This document shows positions 33,886-45,260 of a stretch of 64,000 nt of DNA, piece by piece; the stretch's first letter is position 1, and the number at the start of each line of letters is the position of its first letter. The position numbers were made by a program, and so were the translations under genes. Origin of the DNA: Thozetella sp. PMI_491 (Eukaryota; Ascomycota; Sordariomycetes; Chaetosphaeriales; Chaetosphaeriaceae); NCBI GenBank assembly GCA_021432635.1, contig MU270061.1, positions 98,341 through 162,340 of the forward strand, read 5' to 3'. The notes beneath the pieces are model-generated. The model did no database searches and was not told where the DNA came from. It saw only the letters and a list, made by a program, of their open reading frames with translations.

Positions 33886-34084
33886 GGCAGCAGAGGCAGC
33901 CTAGATGAATTATCAAATAATAGCATATTTAGGGAACTTATACATAGAATGTTGGAAGATATTTTCGGGGGTTCGAGCTAATCTTGTGAACTCCAACACT
34001 TGTGAGCTATATTCATCTGTGGATAAGCCCTTTATGCTGACCAGTTGCTCCTGGGTCATATCGAGGACAAGAGATCTGCGAGAA

Positions 34085-35595
34085 TTAAGCAAGCCCCATC
34101 TGTAGGAGCATGTTGCCAAACTCTATCAAGTAGTAATCTGCATAAACCAGGCCATGATCTCGAATTTGCCTTGAAGCTGCTGGGTTGTTCACCACAGTCG
34201 CGTTCTTTAGAATAGCCTCGAATGTCTCCCCCGGCACTTCATCCTCACCGCACGGCTCACCGTCTGTTGAAATATTGAGCTTTGCTTTTTCTGTCGACAA
34301 GGAATAGTCGAGAGTATCCCGTATTATTCGTAGCGCGCCGTCCAGATACCTTGCGCTGAGCCCATGTTTGCCCTGTCCTGCTAACATCTGGGCTAGGATA
34401 AGCATCCCGCAGGCCGCACAGGTCCCGGCCGATGTGTCACGAATCGGCGGGGAGTCACCGTCCAGAGGAGCGTCAAAATCCCACACCGGCACGTAGCGAC
34501 CGGACGGTCGATGGCTGCCTGCGGCCTCCGCCACTTCAATCTCAACACAAGCCGGCGCCATTTCCAGTTGCAGAAGGAAGTACTCAGCAAGTCCACACGC
34601 CGTGTCGAGGAATTCTTCCACCCCAGTCCAGTTATACGTTTGGGCATAGCCCATGATGGCCCATGCCTGTCCGCGCGACCATGTCGAGGTTGGGCTGTAT
34701 CCTTGGGCCGTGAGTTTCTCTTGGACTTCTCCAGTCAATGGAGAGAAGTTAACAACGTGGCCGGTGCTATACAGCATACCAAAGTATCCCTCCCTATGCG
34801 CGTTAGGCTTTGGTCGAAGGTGGGAGAGCAGCAAGGTGCGGGCATGGGCAGTCGCGATGCCTGCCAAATATGCGAGTCCTGTGTGTGCCGCGGCGAAAAA
34901 GAGCAGATCCAGATTGCACATCGAATCTATGATCACAGTAAAGCATCCTGCTTGCCCTTTCCCATCGGTCACCAGCGCCCAAATGTCCTCGTCCCATGAT
35001 CGTATGGCCCCGACGGTAGGACAAAAACGCGTGGCTAGGTTTTTAGCTGATGTGACAATGCTGTTCAGAGCTCTTTCGTCATGGTACATTTCCCACCGCC
35101 GCTTCATGTGGGGCATCATTATGAAACCCAAATCGTGGGTGTTTGTTAGGCGAGACTCGCCATGGATGGGATCCGACCAGGTCCTGGCTAGCATCTCGAG
35201 TCTTTGGCGTAGTTCGGCCATAGTCGTACCAGCTCGGATGCACCATGCCATGCTCTGGGGATACCTGTTCAAGCGCTCGACTAGTGCATATATGCTTCCG
35301 GGGAAGAATCCGCAGGTCCAAAAATCGATGATCCGAGACTTATACGTGCCCGCCTTTGAGCCACTTTGAGGGACAATTTCAGGAAACTGGGCAGGTGGAT
35401 CCTGTTTTCCTAGGTTAGCATGGCATTGGGAGCCAAACTACGGAAGAGGAGGCCAACATTGTTTTGAAGATGGACAATGGCTGTTCTCAGGATTTTGGCA
35501 GTGATGTTCTCGTCAAACAGCTCTGGAAATTTATCTCGGCATCTCGGCACTCCTTTGTGTATCTCTTGCGCGGTGCTTGGACCAAGGCTGCCCAT
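34085..35595 (-). CDS. Unsaturated glucuronyl hydrolase, GH88
   Basis: Exons complement(34085..35401, 35458..35595) give 484 residues; the 56-bp intron (donor GTTGGC, branch GCTAAC, acceptor AACAG) joins HLQNN to DPPAQFPE. The ATG at 35595 is the first in frame. Motifs are FWTCGFFPGSIY, HDLGF with D136, IDSMCN with D205 (the two aspartates expected for the hydration mechanism), TWSRGQAW, DTSAGT and HGLVYADYY. The enzyme hydrates the 4,5-double bond of the non-reducing uronate left by polysaccharide lyases, releasing a keto-uronate. GH105 is a related alternative family. No signal peptide is seen. It is divergent from the sugar-porter MFS with about 700 bp between starts, so shared control is likely. 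Confidence 0.92.
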
Positions 35596-36296
35596 ATTTC
35601 TCGATGCGATTAGTGTGCGATGATGAATGATGAACTTAGTTCCATGTACACGAGAAGGAGGCCGAATAGACTCAACTGCGTGCAAATATTTGGTTTTTCA
35701 TCCACTTGCAGCAATAAGGAGCAGCTAGCTACCTTCTCTGCTGTCTCCAGTATCCATCTCTTGGTCTATCATTCGCCCCGGGACTGAGCCCGAGGCCGCT
35801 GGCACTAGACGCGGAGCTTCGCATATCTGACGGCCGATGTCTGCCCGGGGGCGACGCTAACTTAGGACATGAGCTGTAGCAGAGGCGGGGAAGTGGTGGA
35901 GAGATGGTGGAGGCGGGGGCACTAAGAACCCCTCGGGGCCCCGAGGATCTAGCCCTTTCAGGGCTGGTGAATAGCCGAAGTGGTCGCATGAGAGGGAAAA
36001 AGGGGTGAACACACAGTAGATGGAGTGATTTCCATTAACCGCCTGTATTCTTGGGCGACCTGGGCCACCCCATCACGTTCATGAGAGGCAATATTGCTCA
36101 AAAGCCGAAGGCCTAGTCCGCATTTTATCGGCGCGGGCAAGGGGATGTCCATAAAGCATCCGGCCCCAGCCGCTTGTCTGCCCGCTCTCGCTCTCTTGGG
36201 GACAACTCAATCGTGTCTGCAGAGGCTCTAATCTGTCCTTCCAACCTTTGTTATATCTGGACCATCGCTTCGTTACATTAGCAACTCTCTCACAAT
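35596..36296. other. Bidirectional promoter, GH88 / MFS sugar porter
   Basis: About 700 bp between divergent starts. It carries CGGCCGAT at 35831-35838 and a perfect 16-bp palindrome CCTCGGGGCCCCGAGG at 35931-35946. The centre (35760-35950) is markedly GC-rich. No gene is seen. Confidence 0.6.
35831..35838 (+). promoter_or_regulatory. CGGCCGAT site, candidate regulator site 3
   Basis: Third intergenic copy of the CGGCCGAT word in the cluster. It lies about 240 bp from the GH88 start and about 460 bp from the MFS start. Confidence 0.35.
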
Positions 36297-38255
36297 ATGG
36301 AGCAACCTCGCCGGCAGCAGCCGGATACCGATGCTTGTAGCATTCGAAAGGACGACGAGCAGGGTGAGGCAACAATGCTCGAAGATAGCAAAGATCTTGA
36401 CGAGAGGCGCATCATCTCAGCCTTCGCCAGCTGGACGCGAGCACGCTGCGTGAAGCACTTTTGGAGGCTCTATCTCACCGGCCTCGGCTGTGCTCTATGT
36501 GGAATGTTTGTACAGACATTCTAAGAACCTTCCCTTACCTCCTTAACTAAATATACCCAAGGTACGCAGGATATGCCAATTCAGTCATTGGCAGCATTAT
36601 CGTGAACCAGGGATTCATCGACACCTTCGCGACTGTCAAGGACCCGCAGACGGGGAAGCCGGCACTGGACACACAGCATATCGCCCTCTGGACCGCTATC
36701 TACAGTGTTAGCTGCATCGCCATCCAAAGCGTGGCGCCTTTCACCGCCGACCGCTTCGGGCGCAAGTTCAACATGTGGAGTGTGACCTTGTTCCTTACTT
36801 TGGTGAGTAGTCAACCTCGAGGCCTATCATTCAGGTCTGTTTCTCGTGCCAATTTGAGGTCTGACATTGGGGTTTTCCGGGTGGCAAAGTCCGTCATCAT
36901 CCAGGTTTTTGCCAATGTCTGGTGGGTTCTTCTAATTGCCCGGCTAGTGGCAGGCTTTGCAGGTGGGATGATGGGCACGTCCATTATGGTCTACATGTCC
37001 GAGATCGCGATGCCCCAGTTCCGGGGTGCACTGCTCGCTAGTTTCTCGCTGGCCTTCGCGCTCGGGCAGGTGTTTCAGGCGGTGGCCATCAAGATTCTTC
37101 AACAGACCGAGCCGCTAAAGTTCCGCAATATCTTTTACTCCGAATTCCTTTTTTGCGGACTATGGCTCATCCCGATGCTTTATCTTCCCGAATCGCCAGG
37201 TACCTAACTATATGTCACCCTGGCAACATTGCTCCAGAGCTAATAGCGTGGGATCGCAGCGTGGTGCGCCAGGAATGGAAAACACGAACGTGGCAAGAAG
37301 GCTTTGCAGAGACTCATCGGGAATGTTGAGGGCTACGACGTCGATCATGAGTACGCAGTCATCAAGTACGAGGTGGACGAATCCACGGCTCTCTCCAAAG
37401 CCACCAGCCAGAGCGAGTGGAAGATGATGCTCACCAAACTCAATCTGAAACGGGCTGTCATTGCGACCCTTCCGTTTACCTTCCAGAACATCGTCGGCGT
37501 TCCTCTAATGTTCGGCTATACCACCTATTTCTTTCAGATTGCCGGAGTATCAGACCCTTTCCTCGGCAATATTGTGAAGCAAATTGTTCTCGTTGTGGGA
37601 ATCATTGTCTCCTTCTATACTGTTGACCTAGTTGGCAGAAGGACCCTTGTCATCTGGGGCGGTTTTATCATGGCCGGCATCAACTTCCTTGTTGGTGGGC
37701 TTGGCTTCATGACGCAGAATTCAGCCTCTGGAATAGCACTAGTTGCCCTCTGCTCTCTGTGGGCCTTCGTATATGCCAACTCTCTAGCGCCAATTGGTGA
37801 GACTCCCTACTGCAATATTTATAGGAGAGCTGCCTAGCTAACACCTTCTCTCGCTGCAGGCTGGATCAGTCTGGTGGAAATATCCAGCCCTACGGTTCGC
37901 GCAAAGACAACGTCTATAGCCGTGACTATCCAATACCTAAGCGGAATTTTATTTGTGAGTATACCTAGTCGTAAGGATACAGTCAAAACTGTTGAGCTAA
38001 CTTGACGTTAAGAGCTATACTGTACCTTTGATGCTGTCAAACCAAAACGCCAACTGGGGACAAAAGACCGGTCTCTTCTTTGGCGGCGTCACACTCCTGT
38101 ATCTCGTCCCAGTCATTCTCATGTATCCAGAGGCTAAAGGACGCACATACAATGAGTTGGATGAGCTGTTTGAGCGCCGTATTCCGGCATGGAAATTTAG
38201 TGAGACAAAGACATCTCACCAAGCCACAGTTGAGGCGCAGGAAAAACAGCTCTGA
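36297..38255 (+). CDS. MFS sugar transporter (sugar-porter family)
   Basis: Six exons (36297..36505, 36562..36802, 36890..37199, 37260..37796, 37860..37954, 38013..38255) give 544 residues; introns are 56-87 bp. Sugar-porter marks are ADRFGRK after TM2, ARLVAGFAGGMMGTS with YMSEIAMPQFRGALL (the PES-type region before TM5), PESP at the end of TM6, a central loop, VDLVGRRTL after TM8, and PEAKGRTYNELDELF at the C-terminus. It is probably a plasma-membrane proton symporter for a sugar or small oligosaccharide. Position at the end of the uronate block, divergent from GH88, suggests uptake of a lyase- or GUS-related oligosaccharide. Confidence 0.93.
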
Positions 38256-38883
38256 TGGCGACTTCAACATGCGGTATATTATGGTTTACAGCTGTTCCGT
38301 ACGTTCGGCGTTGCTATGCAGTTCGAGGGGCTTGAATGTCTAAGGAAAGTTTCACGCCAGATGTATTAGGCCCTCGTAATTGACGGCATCTTCTCTTGGA
38401 ATGCAAGCATCTCTGACCTAGCCGGTCCGTAGCAAACAGATTTTGAGTATTGTTCGAACTAAGAAGACTACCTAGGCAGGGTGCGCGCAAAGGGCACAGC
38501 CGAGGAATACTGCAGCCAAAAGTTACTTTTGGCAAGTTGCACGAAGAAACCAAATTTGCCTAATGGCTCTTTAAAGCGGGTAGGCGTACGGTCTAGCGAA
38601 AACCTCGCCTTATAGGGAAGGTGAAGGGTATGACTCACAAGAACGGATAAGCTCGGATTGATTCAAGCCGAGCGTTGGTTGCACTTTCGAGTCCGCCTAC
38701 CCCGGACATGACCGTTCATATAAGACATTGTTTTCACGTTCATTCCTCAGCATCGACACAGTCCCTTGGACCACCATCGTCTCCTAGGCACTGCCCCTTG
38801 CTTTTTTAGCATTCATCGTTTGAATCCACTCCGATCGTGGCCGCCAGTTCGAGAATCCGTACCGGGCTGTACTACACTTCCCA
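38256..38883. other. Intergenic region, no gene seen
   Basis: About 630 bp between the sugar porter and the second GNAT gene. A TATAAG element near 38717 is the only promoter-like word noticed. Confidence 0.5.
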
Positions 38884-39602
38884 ATGGATGAGATTTCAAT
38901 TGCCTTTGAAAATGCATATCGGTCTAAGCGACTTGTCTATCGAGACATCGAAAACAACGATGTTGACAAAGGGTTGATGCACAAGTTCGGCCCAGCTGAC
39001 CACATTAGCTGGGGCCTTGTCAGCACCCGTCTCTTCAAAGACATAAACAGGAAGGAAAGCCTCGAGTGGCTGGGCAAATTCCTAGAGTCAGGTTTGCTTC
39101 TCAAGGTTCTCATCTGCCTTCCAAGCTCGACTGGAGAGGATGTCGAATTAAGCAAGCTCGGCCCTGGCTCAAGAGCATCCAAGGTTAGGGAATGCGCTAC
39201 GCCAATAGGGAGTCTGACACTGTCTGCACCGCGTGAGGGTTATCTTCAGGCTTTCTCCACCACTGTCGGTATTTGCATCGGTGAAGACTACCAGAATCAG
39301 GTTGGTTGAATGCGATGTTCAAAAACAGCAAAACACGAACGCTGACAAAGGATTATTCTAAGGGATATGGCGCTGAAGCTATAAGCTGGGCCGTGGACTG
39401 GGCATTCAAGTTTGCAAACGTGCACAGAGTCGAGATAACAACTACGAGCTACAATGAAAGGGCAGCTCACCTCTATCAGAAACTTGGCTTCAAACCCGAA
39501 GGCAGAAAACGTGAGGTCGTATATATGAATCGAAAGTATTACGACGCCATCGAGTTTGGTATGCTGGAGAGAGAATGGAAAGAACTGAGGGGCTTGGACT
39601 GA
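38884..39602 (+). CDS. GNAT-family N-acetyltransferase, copy 2
   Basis: Exons 38884..39300 and 39363..39602 give 218 residues; the 62-bp intron ends in TTCTAAG. The joined sequence GEDYQNQGYGAEAISWAVDW is the acetyl-CoA-binding motif A, and SYNERAAHLYQKLGFKPEGR is motif B of the RimJ/RimL-like GNAT group. Without splicing the motif would be interrupted, which supports the intron. It acetylates an unknown amine. It is only distantly similar to the GNAT at 19483. Confidence 0.9.
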
Positions 39603-40204
39603 GGGATGCAAAATCATTTTCAACTACTATCTAAGGTTACAAGCTGTCGAGGTTCTTTACACATATCTTTATACATCGGAAGAAATCATGCAGATATTAC
39701 ACGTGAAGCAACCCCTACTACGGGATCCGATGTTCCGGCTAGTTATTTGAGATCGCTAGACTTTCGCCAGGACAATTGGGAGTATCCACACTCCTCCGAG
39801 CTAATGAGGATTACAGCCACAAATCCAAAGCCCGAGTCTCAGCTGCCTATAGCATCGTGCGGCGGCCGAGAATAGAGATTAGGAGCAAGGTGATGGAGCT
39901 GCAGCAAGCAATTATTCCAAATTAGTCAGAATAAACGCCGGTAGGAATAGGGGGGAAAAGCGCGGGGTAGGAAGAACGCATCGTCATTCCAGGTTGAGCT
40001 AAAGTGCGATAGGCATACGAGCTGAGACATGCCTAAACGTCAGCTTATCATCACGCCTCTCCATCCTCACAAACGATCGAGCATCTCTTTGCGCCAGGAC
40101 CAGATCATGCCCTCTTTCATTTCAAGATTATAAGCTTGCTATCGTTTGCTTGCGAACTACCACCATCTACCACCCTCGGATCGCATGCACGAGATTGCGT
40201 CAGA
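39603..40204. other. Intergenic region, no gene seen
   Basis: About 600 bp. An 89-codon frame at 39606-39875 follows the GNAT stop immediately and looks like 3' UTR read-through. No motif was noticed. Confidence 0.5.
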
Positions 40205-41394
40205 ATGACAGCATCGTCTCGCCCCTTCAGCGGGGTCCTTATCGGCGTGTTTCTTCTCGCCAGCGCGGCAGGCCTCTGGAAGATGCGCATCGAACCAGCT
40301 TTGGAGAATATCCCAGTCGGGTTCGAAGACGTTGTGATTAAAGAGGGTCGGCTCCCTAACGGCCAGCCACTGACGTCCGTCTACACCAGCGTGGCACCTG
40401 TTGATGCACTGCTTCAGACCCTCGTGGCCGCCTTCCTATCGGGAAGAGACGAGCCTGAGGTGCTGCTACAGCAAATCTATTTCCTCGGCGAATTCTTAGG
40501 CATACTGACAGTCTGGAATGTCGAGGCCTACCGGGAGCGCAATGCGTGGCGCATCATCAGCTTGTGTGCTTCTCCAGCCTCCCAAAAGGGCCCAGTCCGG
40601 GAGATGAATGACTAGCTGACTGACTGGATCCCAGTACTGGCGTTTTTGCACTCTTCTACCAGACAATCGGGGGCGCAGCTATCTTGCCTCTCTATTACGT
40701 GGCCTGGGTCTCCCTGTCTTCCAAGGACAGCTATCTTGCGTCAGGTAGACAAGTCCCGGCCTTTGAGGCCACAGCGCTGTTGCCAGCACTCACCCTAGGT
40801 TACATCGTGCCCACAGCCCTCGCTTACTATCCGTGGGACGCTCTTGTCACGCTCGAGAAGGCCACAGCACTCTGGCAGCCTGCACCCTTCGTCCCTAACA
40901 TCATAATCTGGGCCGCGTCCTTGGTACGGCGGCCGTCTGCTGGAGCGCCTAGCCCAAAGGACTGGGATGTTCCGCAGCTTAAGCGTATCTACCTCTTCGC
41001 CACATTCATCTGTGCGGCCCTCCATCTGGCCATAGGGGTTGCAATCATGACCTCGGCGGATCCTCGTGTCTCGCTCTCGTCCGTCTTGCTACCCAATTGG
41101 CAGACCTATAAGAGCGACATGGCCCACGGTCTGCACTGGATATTTGCCTGGGACTTCTGGTTCTGCTTCCTTTCGAGCCTCTTGTGGCTGCTAATCAGTG
41201 TCATCGACGTCTTACGAGTGGGTGGCGAGCTGACCGCGATTAGGACGGCAAAGGCTGCGCTGGTGATCGGACTTCTTTCCGTCATTACCGGCCCTGGTGC
41301 CGCTATCTCGATCGTGTGGTTCTGGAGAGAAGGGAAGCTGGTCGAGCTGGAGCATAAAATGCGAAGAGTTACAATGAAGGCAAAGACAGGCTGA
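40205..41394 (+). CDS. Multipass integral membrane protein, function unknown
   Basis: Exons 40205..40563 and 40635..41394 give 372 residues; the intron (GTGTGC..TCCCAG, 71 bp) joins RIISF to TGVFALFYQ. There are about seven or eight hydrophobic segments: the N-terminal GVLIGVFLLASAAGLW, FALFYQTIGGAAILPLYYV, ALLPALTLGYIVPTALAYY, NIIIWAASLV, IYLFATFICAALHLAIGVAI, WFCFLSSLLWLLISVIDVL and VIGLLSVITGPGAAISIVW. The C-terminal tail is basic. The overall plan recalls uncharacterised fungal membrane proteins that sometimes occur in biosynthetic clusters, but I cannot name the family, and no core biosynthetic gene is near. Confidence 0.82.
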
Positions 41395-42153
41395 CAGCCA
41401 AGGCATGCAGGCATGGTTCCTTAGATAGCGAAGGGATAACCTAACTAACTAATGTTAGACTTTTACTCACTACTCAAAAGATGCGGTTTCTCTGAAGTTA
41501 CGAATACGGCTGTGTTTGTTTATTCCACGGCATGCCTTAATAAGGACAGCATACCTAGTTCTTGGATTGTCGCCTCAACTACGGTGATGCTGCAAAGGTT
41601 ACGCGACCGCATCGGGTTTCTTTACGGAGTACACGGTTCGGAGATAGGGCGTCAAAGATGGCCCGGGAAAGGGGTCGTGCAGATTGGGAAAGCGCTAGGC
41701 CGAATTGGGGAAATACCCTGTGATTGGTTCTTTGCGCCTTGACACGCGCACCCTCAACTTCCGGTTCAGCACCGATTCAGCACTGGTTCAGCACTAGTTC
41801 GTTTACGGAAAGTACTCGTTGATTGGCCTTTTAGTCATATGCCACGAAGATTGGCAAATCCAGAGGCGGCATCAAGGACTTCAGCCTTCTAGGGGGATAC
41901 CTGGGCTCCACATGCCACGGTCTCGGCCTGCGAAGTCCATCCCGTTCGCTTCATGGACGTCTACATGATAGATAGGAATTAATTCCAAATCCGAGCTCAC
42001 CGAGTCCGTTCTAATGCACTCCGTCACTTAGAGACGAGGAGCCTATAAAGAGCCCTAGAAGCCCCTCAGGTTGAAGCAAGCCCAGGCCACGAGACTCTCT
42101 GTCGACTCTCAACACGACAAACAACCACCCACCTACACAAGTATTCAGAAGCC
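41395..42153. other. Intergenic region with short tandem repeat
   Basis: About 760 bp. A 12-13-bp unit (GGTTCAGCAC type) occurs three times at 41763-41800. A 96-codon frame at 41452 has no family. A TATA-like element lies close to the SDR start. Confidence 0.55.
42044..42050 (+). promoter_or_regulatory. Putative TATA box of SDR copy 2
   Basis: TATAAAG 104 bp upstream of the ATG at 42154, in otherwise non-coding sequence. Confidence 0.45.
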
Positions 42154-43239
42154 ATGTCGCAGAAACTGCAGAGCGCGGCCAAGAGGGAATCTGGGGTCCC
42201 TGCCTTCATCCAACGACAATTCTGTCTCCACCCACTTCCTCTGCCCCAAGGAACGGACCTCGCGGGCCGAGTTGTCATCGTCACGGGTGGAAACAGTGGC
42301 GTCGGCTTTGAGGCATGCCGTCAGTTTCTGCGTCTCCGGCCGGCTCATCTCATCATCACCGTGCGTTCTCAAGCAAAAGGCGACGAGGCTAAGGAGAAAC
42401 TTCACAAGGATTTCCCCGACGCGCTCGTCTCGGCATGGCTCCTGGATATGGAGTCGTATGAATCCATCACGGCCTTTGCGAAGCGGTGCGAGACACTGGC
42501 TAGGATAGACATTGTTGTCCTGAATGCCGGTGTCCAGAAGAATATTTTTGAATTGAACACAGACACCCAGCACGAAAAAACCCTCCAGGTCAACTACCTC
42601 TCCACGGCGCTCTTGGCAACACTCCTCCTACCGGTGCTAAAGTCAAAGAAACCTGTTTCCTCGAAACCCCCTGTCCTCTCGATCGTCGCGTCCGACACGG
42701 CATACTGGGGTAGCATCGACAGCAGCAGACCCATCATAGCCCAATTCGACAACCCTGAAACCTTCAGCCGCAACCAATACCAGAATTCCAAGCTCTTGCT
42801 CTTTTGGTTCGTCCGGAAGGTTTCGGAGCTTGTCCCGTCCAACGATATCGTAATCAACCTCTCCAATCCCGGAATGACAGCTGGGACATCTTTGAACGAC
42901 GAATTGTTCGCAAAGTTTAACCCTGTCGCGAAAGGCGTGGCGAACAGGATGAAGAAATTACTAGCAAGGACTGTTGAGGATGGCGCAACGAACTACATAT
43001 ATGCCACAGTCGTCCAGGGGGAAGAGAGCCATGGATCCTTCGTCAGCGATTGGACTATTCAGCCGTGAGATTTTCGATTACTGTAAATCCGAGTGTGTTA
43101 CTAACCTATGGGCAATAGGTACCCCTTCGTCGTGTACGGGGAGACCGGCGAGGAGATTAAGGAACGATTATGGGATGAGACTATGAAGGAGCTTGAGTTT
43201 TCTGGCGCCGCCGATATTTTCAAGAGCATGAGAGGTTAA
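42154..43239 (+). CDS. Short-chain dehydrogenase/reductase (SDR), copy 2
   Basis: Exons 42154..43064 and 43119..43239 give 343 residues; the intron is 54 bp (GTGAGA..CAATAG). The Rossmann motif TGGNSGVG is at residues 44-51, followed by LDMES, VVLNAGV, a catalytic serine in SIVASDTAYW-type sequence and YQNSK. The last exon, YPFVVYGETGEEIKERLW, matches the C-terminal signature of the SDR at 12026. The intron is at the same position and phase in both, so they are paralogues or both belong to one fungal subfamily. It is an NAD(P)-dependent oxidoreductase of unknown substrate. It is convergent with the regulator gene 205 bp away. Confidence 0.92.
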
Positions 43240-43444
43240 TTGCGCACAAGATCAAATGCCACGGAGAAGCTGCATGTTTAATTTTCACCTACCGCAATGT
43301 CGATCTTGTTGCATTGAAGGTTTCTAGATTGATTCTGTGTTATACGTATAACCGATGAGCGTTCAAGGAGATAGCTGCATCTATGGGATAACCGTGAATC
43401 ACTCCGAGCACAGGAAGTACTTTCACAAAAGAACTTGTATACAT

Positions 43445-45063
43445 CTATTCAACTTGCGAGCAGGCTATGGAGTAGGGCTCACTGCCTGTTCTCCAGGCTA
43501 GATGCTTCCAGAGAGCCTCGCCCGATCTGTCGCTGAAACCATTGATCCACGGAAATTTTGAAAGGATGCGGCGCGCGTGTTGCCACTCGTGCAAGCCGAG
43601 AGCATTGACTACGGCTTTGAGCCTGCTTATGAGCCAATCGTCATCCATCGGACTGAATATTGAACATCTTGCCATGAACAAAGTCCAAAGGAGTAGCTCT
43701 TGCTCCATTTCTTGGACTGGAAATTGATCTTGAGTAGCCAACTGAGTCATTCTCGAGAGTAGTTCAAACTGAGGGACCTTGCGGTTGAGGTCGACCAAGA
43801 AATGCACCACGAAGCATAACAACCCGAGTTGCAGAATGGTTTCGGTACTTGTTATGGGCTCTAACCGGCGCAATGGCCTCACCTGGACCAGGCGATAGCC
43901 GAGATAGATGAGCGAATTGTGGAAGTCAATGCTGCGGAGCTTGTTTCCGGTGCCAGACCCTCCGTTGAGGCACCAAGCAAAACTCAAGACGTCTAGCAAC
44001 GCCTCCTGAAGTCCAGGACCTACGGCTTGAAGCATCGGTGAGATGGCGAGCTGAGGGCTGGTAACTCGGTCAAAGCGCCTTCGAAGTTGAACAAATACCG
44101 CATGGCCGAATGTATCAGTAGCATTGTATCGTGTCGGCGATCCCATCTGGAGGGCGAACTCGAGGTCGGCTCTGCACGATGGTCAGAGCTGTGCAGAGGT
44201 GATCGTCATGGTTTCTTGGCTGCTCACCTAAAGACCTTTTGGGAAATTGCAGACTGAGTGCGTCCTAACCGTGATATGCCACCTCGAAGGTCGACAAGGC
44301 GCTGAAGGCCTTCAAAATGAACCATACCTTGGCGGTAACGCCGTGTAAAGCGCTCGTACAGAGTGAGAGCCACCACCGAGGCGATGGTCGAATCTGAAAG
44401 CGCATCTTCACCGGACAGCCGGTCGTTAAGCAGCCGAAATATTCTTGCAAGATGGGCTGCTGTCTCTGTGGACTCTTCTCCCCGGCGGTCGATACACCCG
44501 ACAGCAGCAGAAGACAAGGCTACACTGCAATGTAGATCTAAGCACTTGTTGGTCATCGAAAAAAAATTGAGAAATAGCAAAGTACGACCCTACATATCTC
44601 ATCGAAAAAAATAAGTTGGATCCATAATGAGCCGGAAAAGTTGTAGCCGACATCGTCGCATAGTTCTGTCGGGAAAATTGGACCTTTGAAGTAGGAGAAA
44701 TCTACAACCTCGTCAGCTTCAGTAACCGTTTAGTAGCCAGACCTGCCGAGCTGTACATCTGCGGAGGAGATTTCTTGAACTTTCGGTTAAGTCTGCCGGG
44801 AAAGAGACGCCGGGCAAGGTCTTGCAGCCCTGTAGGTCCAACTGGGGATGCACTTCGCCACTCGTTGCCTCCTGCTCCTCGTGCTCCCTATCTAGGCGCT
44901 TCGAAGCCCAGATGGGCGCAAGGCTCCTCACGATTTGTCCCTGGTGTTGCCGCCTAGTCTGCCGTCCCGTCTTGCCCGCATTCTTTCCTTTCGCGACGTG
45001 ACTCCGGATCAACCTGCGAGTCTTGCGATCAATATTGGAATTATCAACAAACTGGAATGCCAT
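43445..45063 (-). CDS. Fungal transcription-factor-like protein without zinc cluster; one-base frame problem
   Basis: Exons complement(43445..44171, 44228..44701, 44757..45063) are joined by two good introns (56 and 55 bp). The start MAFQFVDNSNIDRK..RSHVAKGKNAGK is characteristic of a fungal group with a basic N-terminus and a fungal-specific regulator domain but no Zn2Cys6. Later blocks include FPTELCDDVGYNF, LNDRLSGEDALSDSTIASVVALTLYERF, FEGLQRLVDLRGGISRLG, and ADLEFALQMGSPTRY across the last intron. The exons sum to 1508 nt, two more than a multiple of three, and the frame changes at an A8 run (44549-44556). One base more in that run would give a continuous ~500-residue protein. This is either a sequencing error, an unrecognised intron or a real lesion. 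Confidence 0.72.
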
Positions 45064-45260
45064 GTTATGTGACGGGCTATGGGTGCATTGGAATGTCTGG
45101 GTATGGTGGGTGTGCAGCGATATGAACATGGGCAAAAGATGCAAGGAGGGAATAATCAGCTGCTCGGGACAAAGAGGCAAGAATAAGGTACCCATTTTTA
45201 TTAAGTCCGACTTCCTCCGGCTGAGCTACTAGGTACCCTGGCCGGGGTTTAGGACCACTG

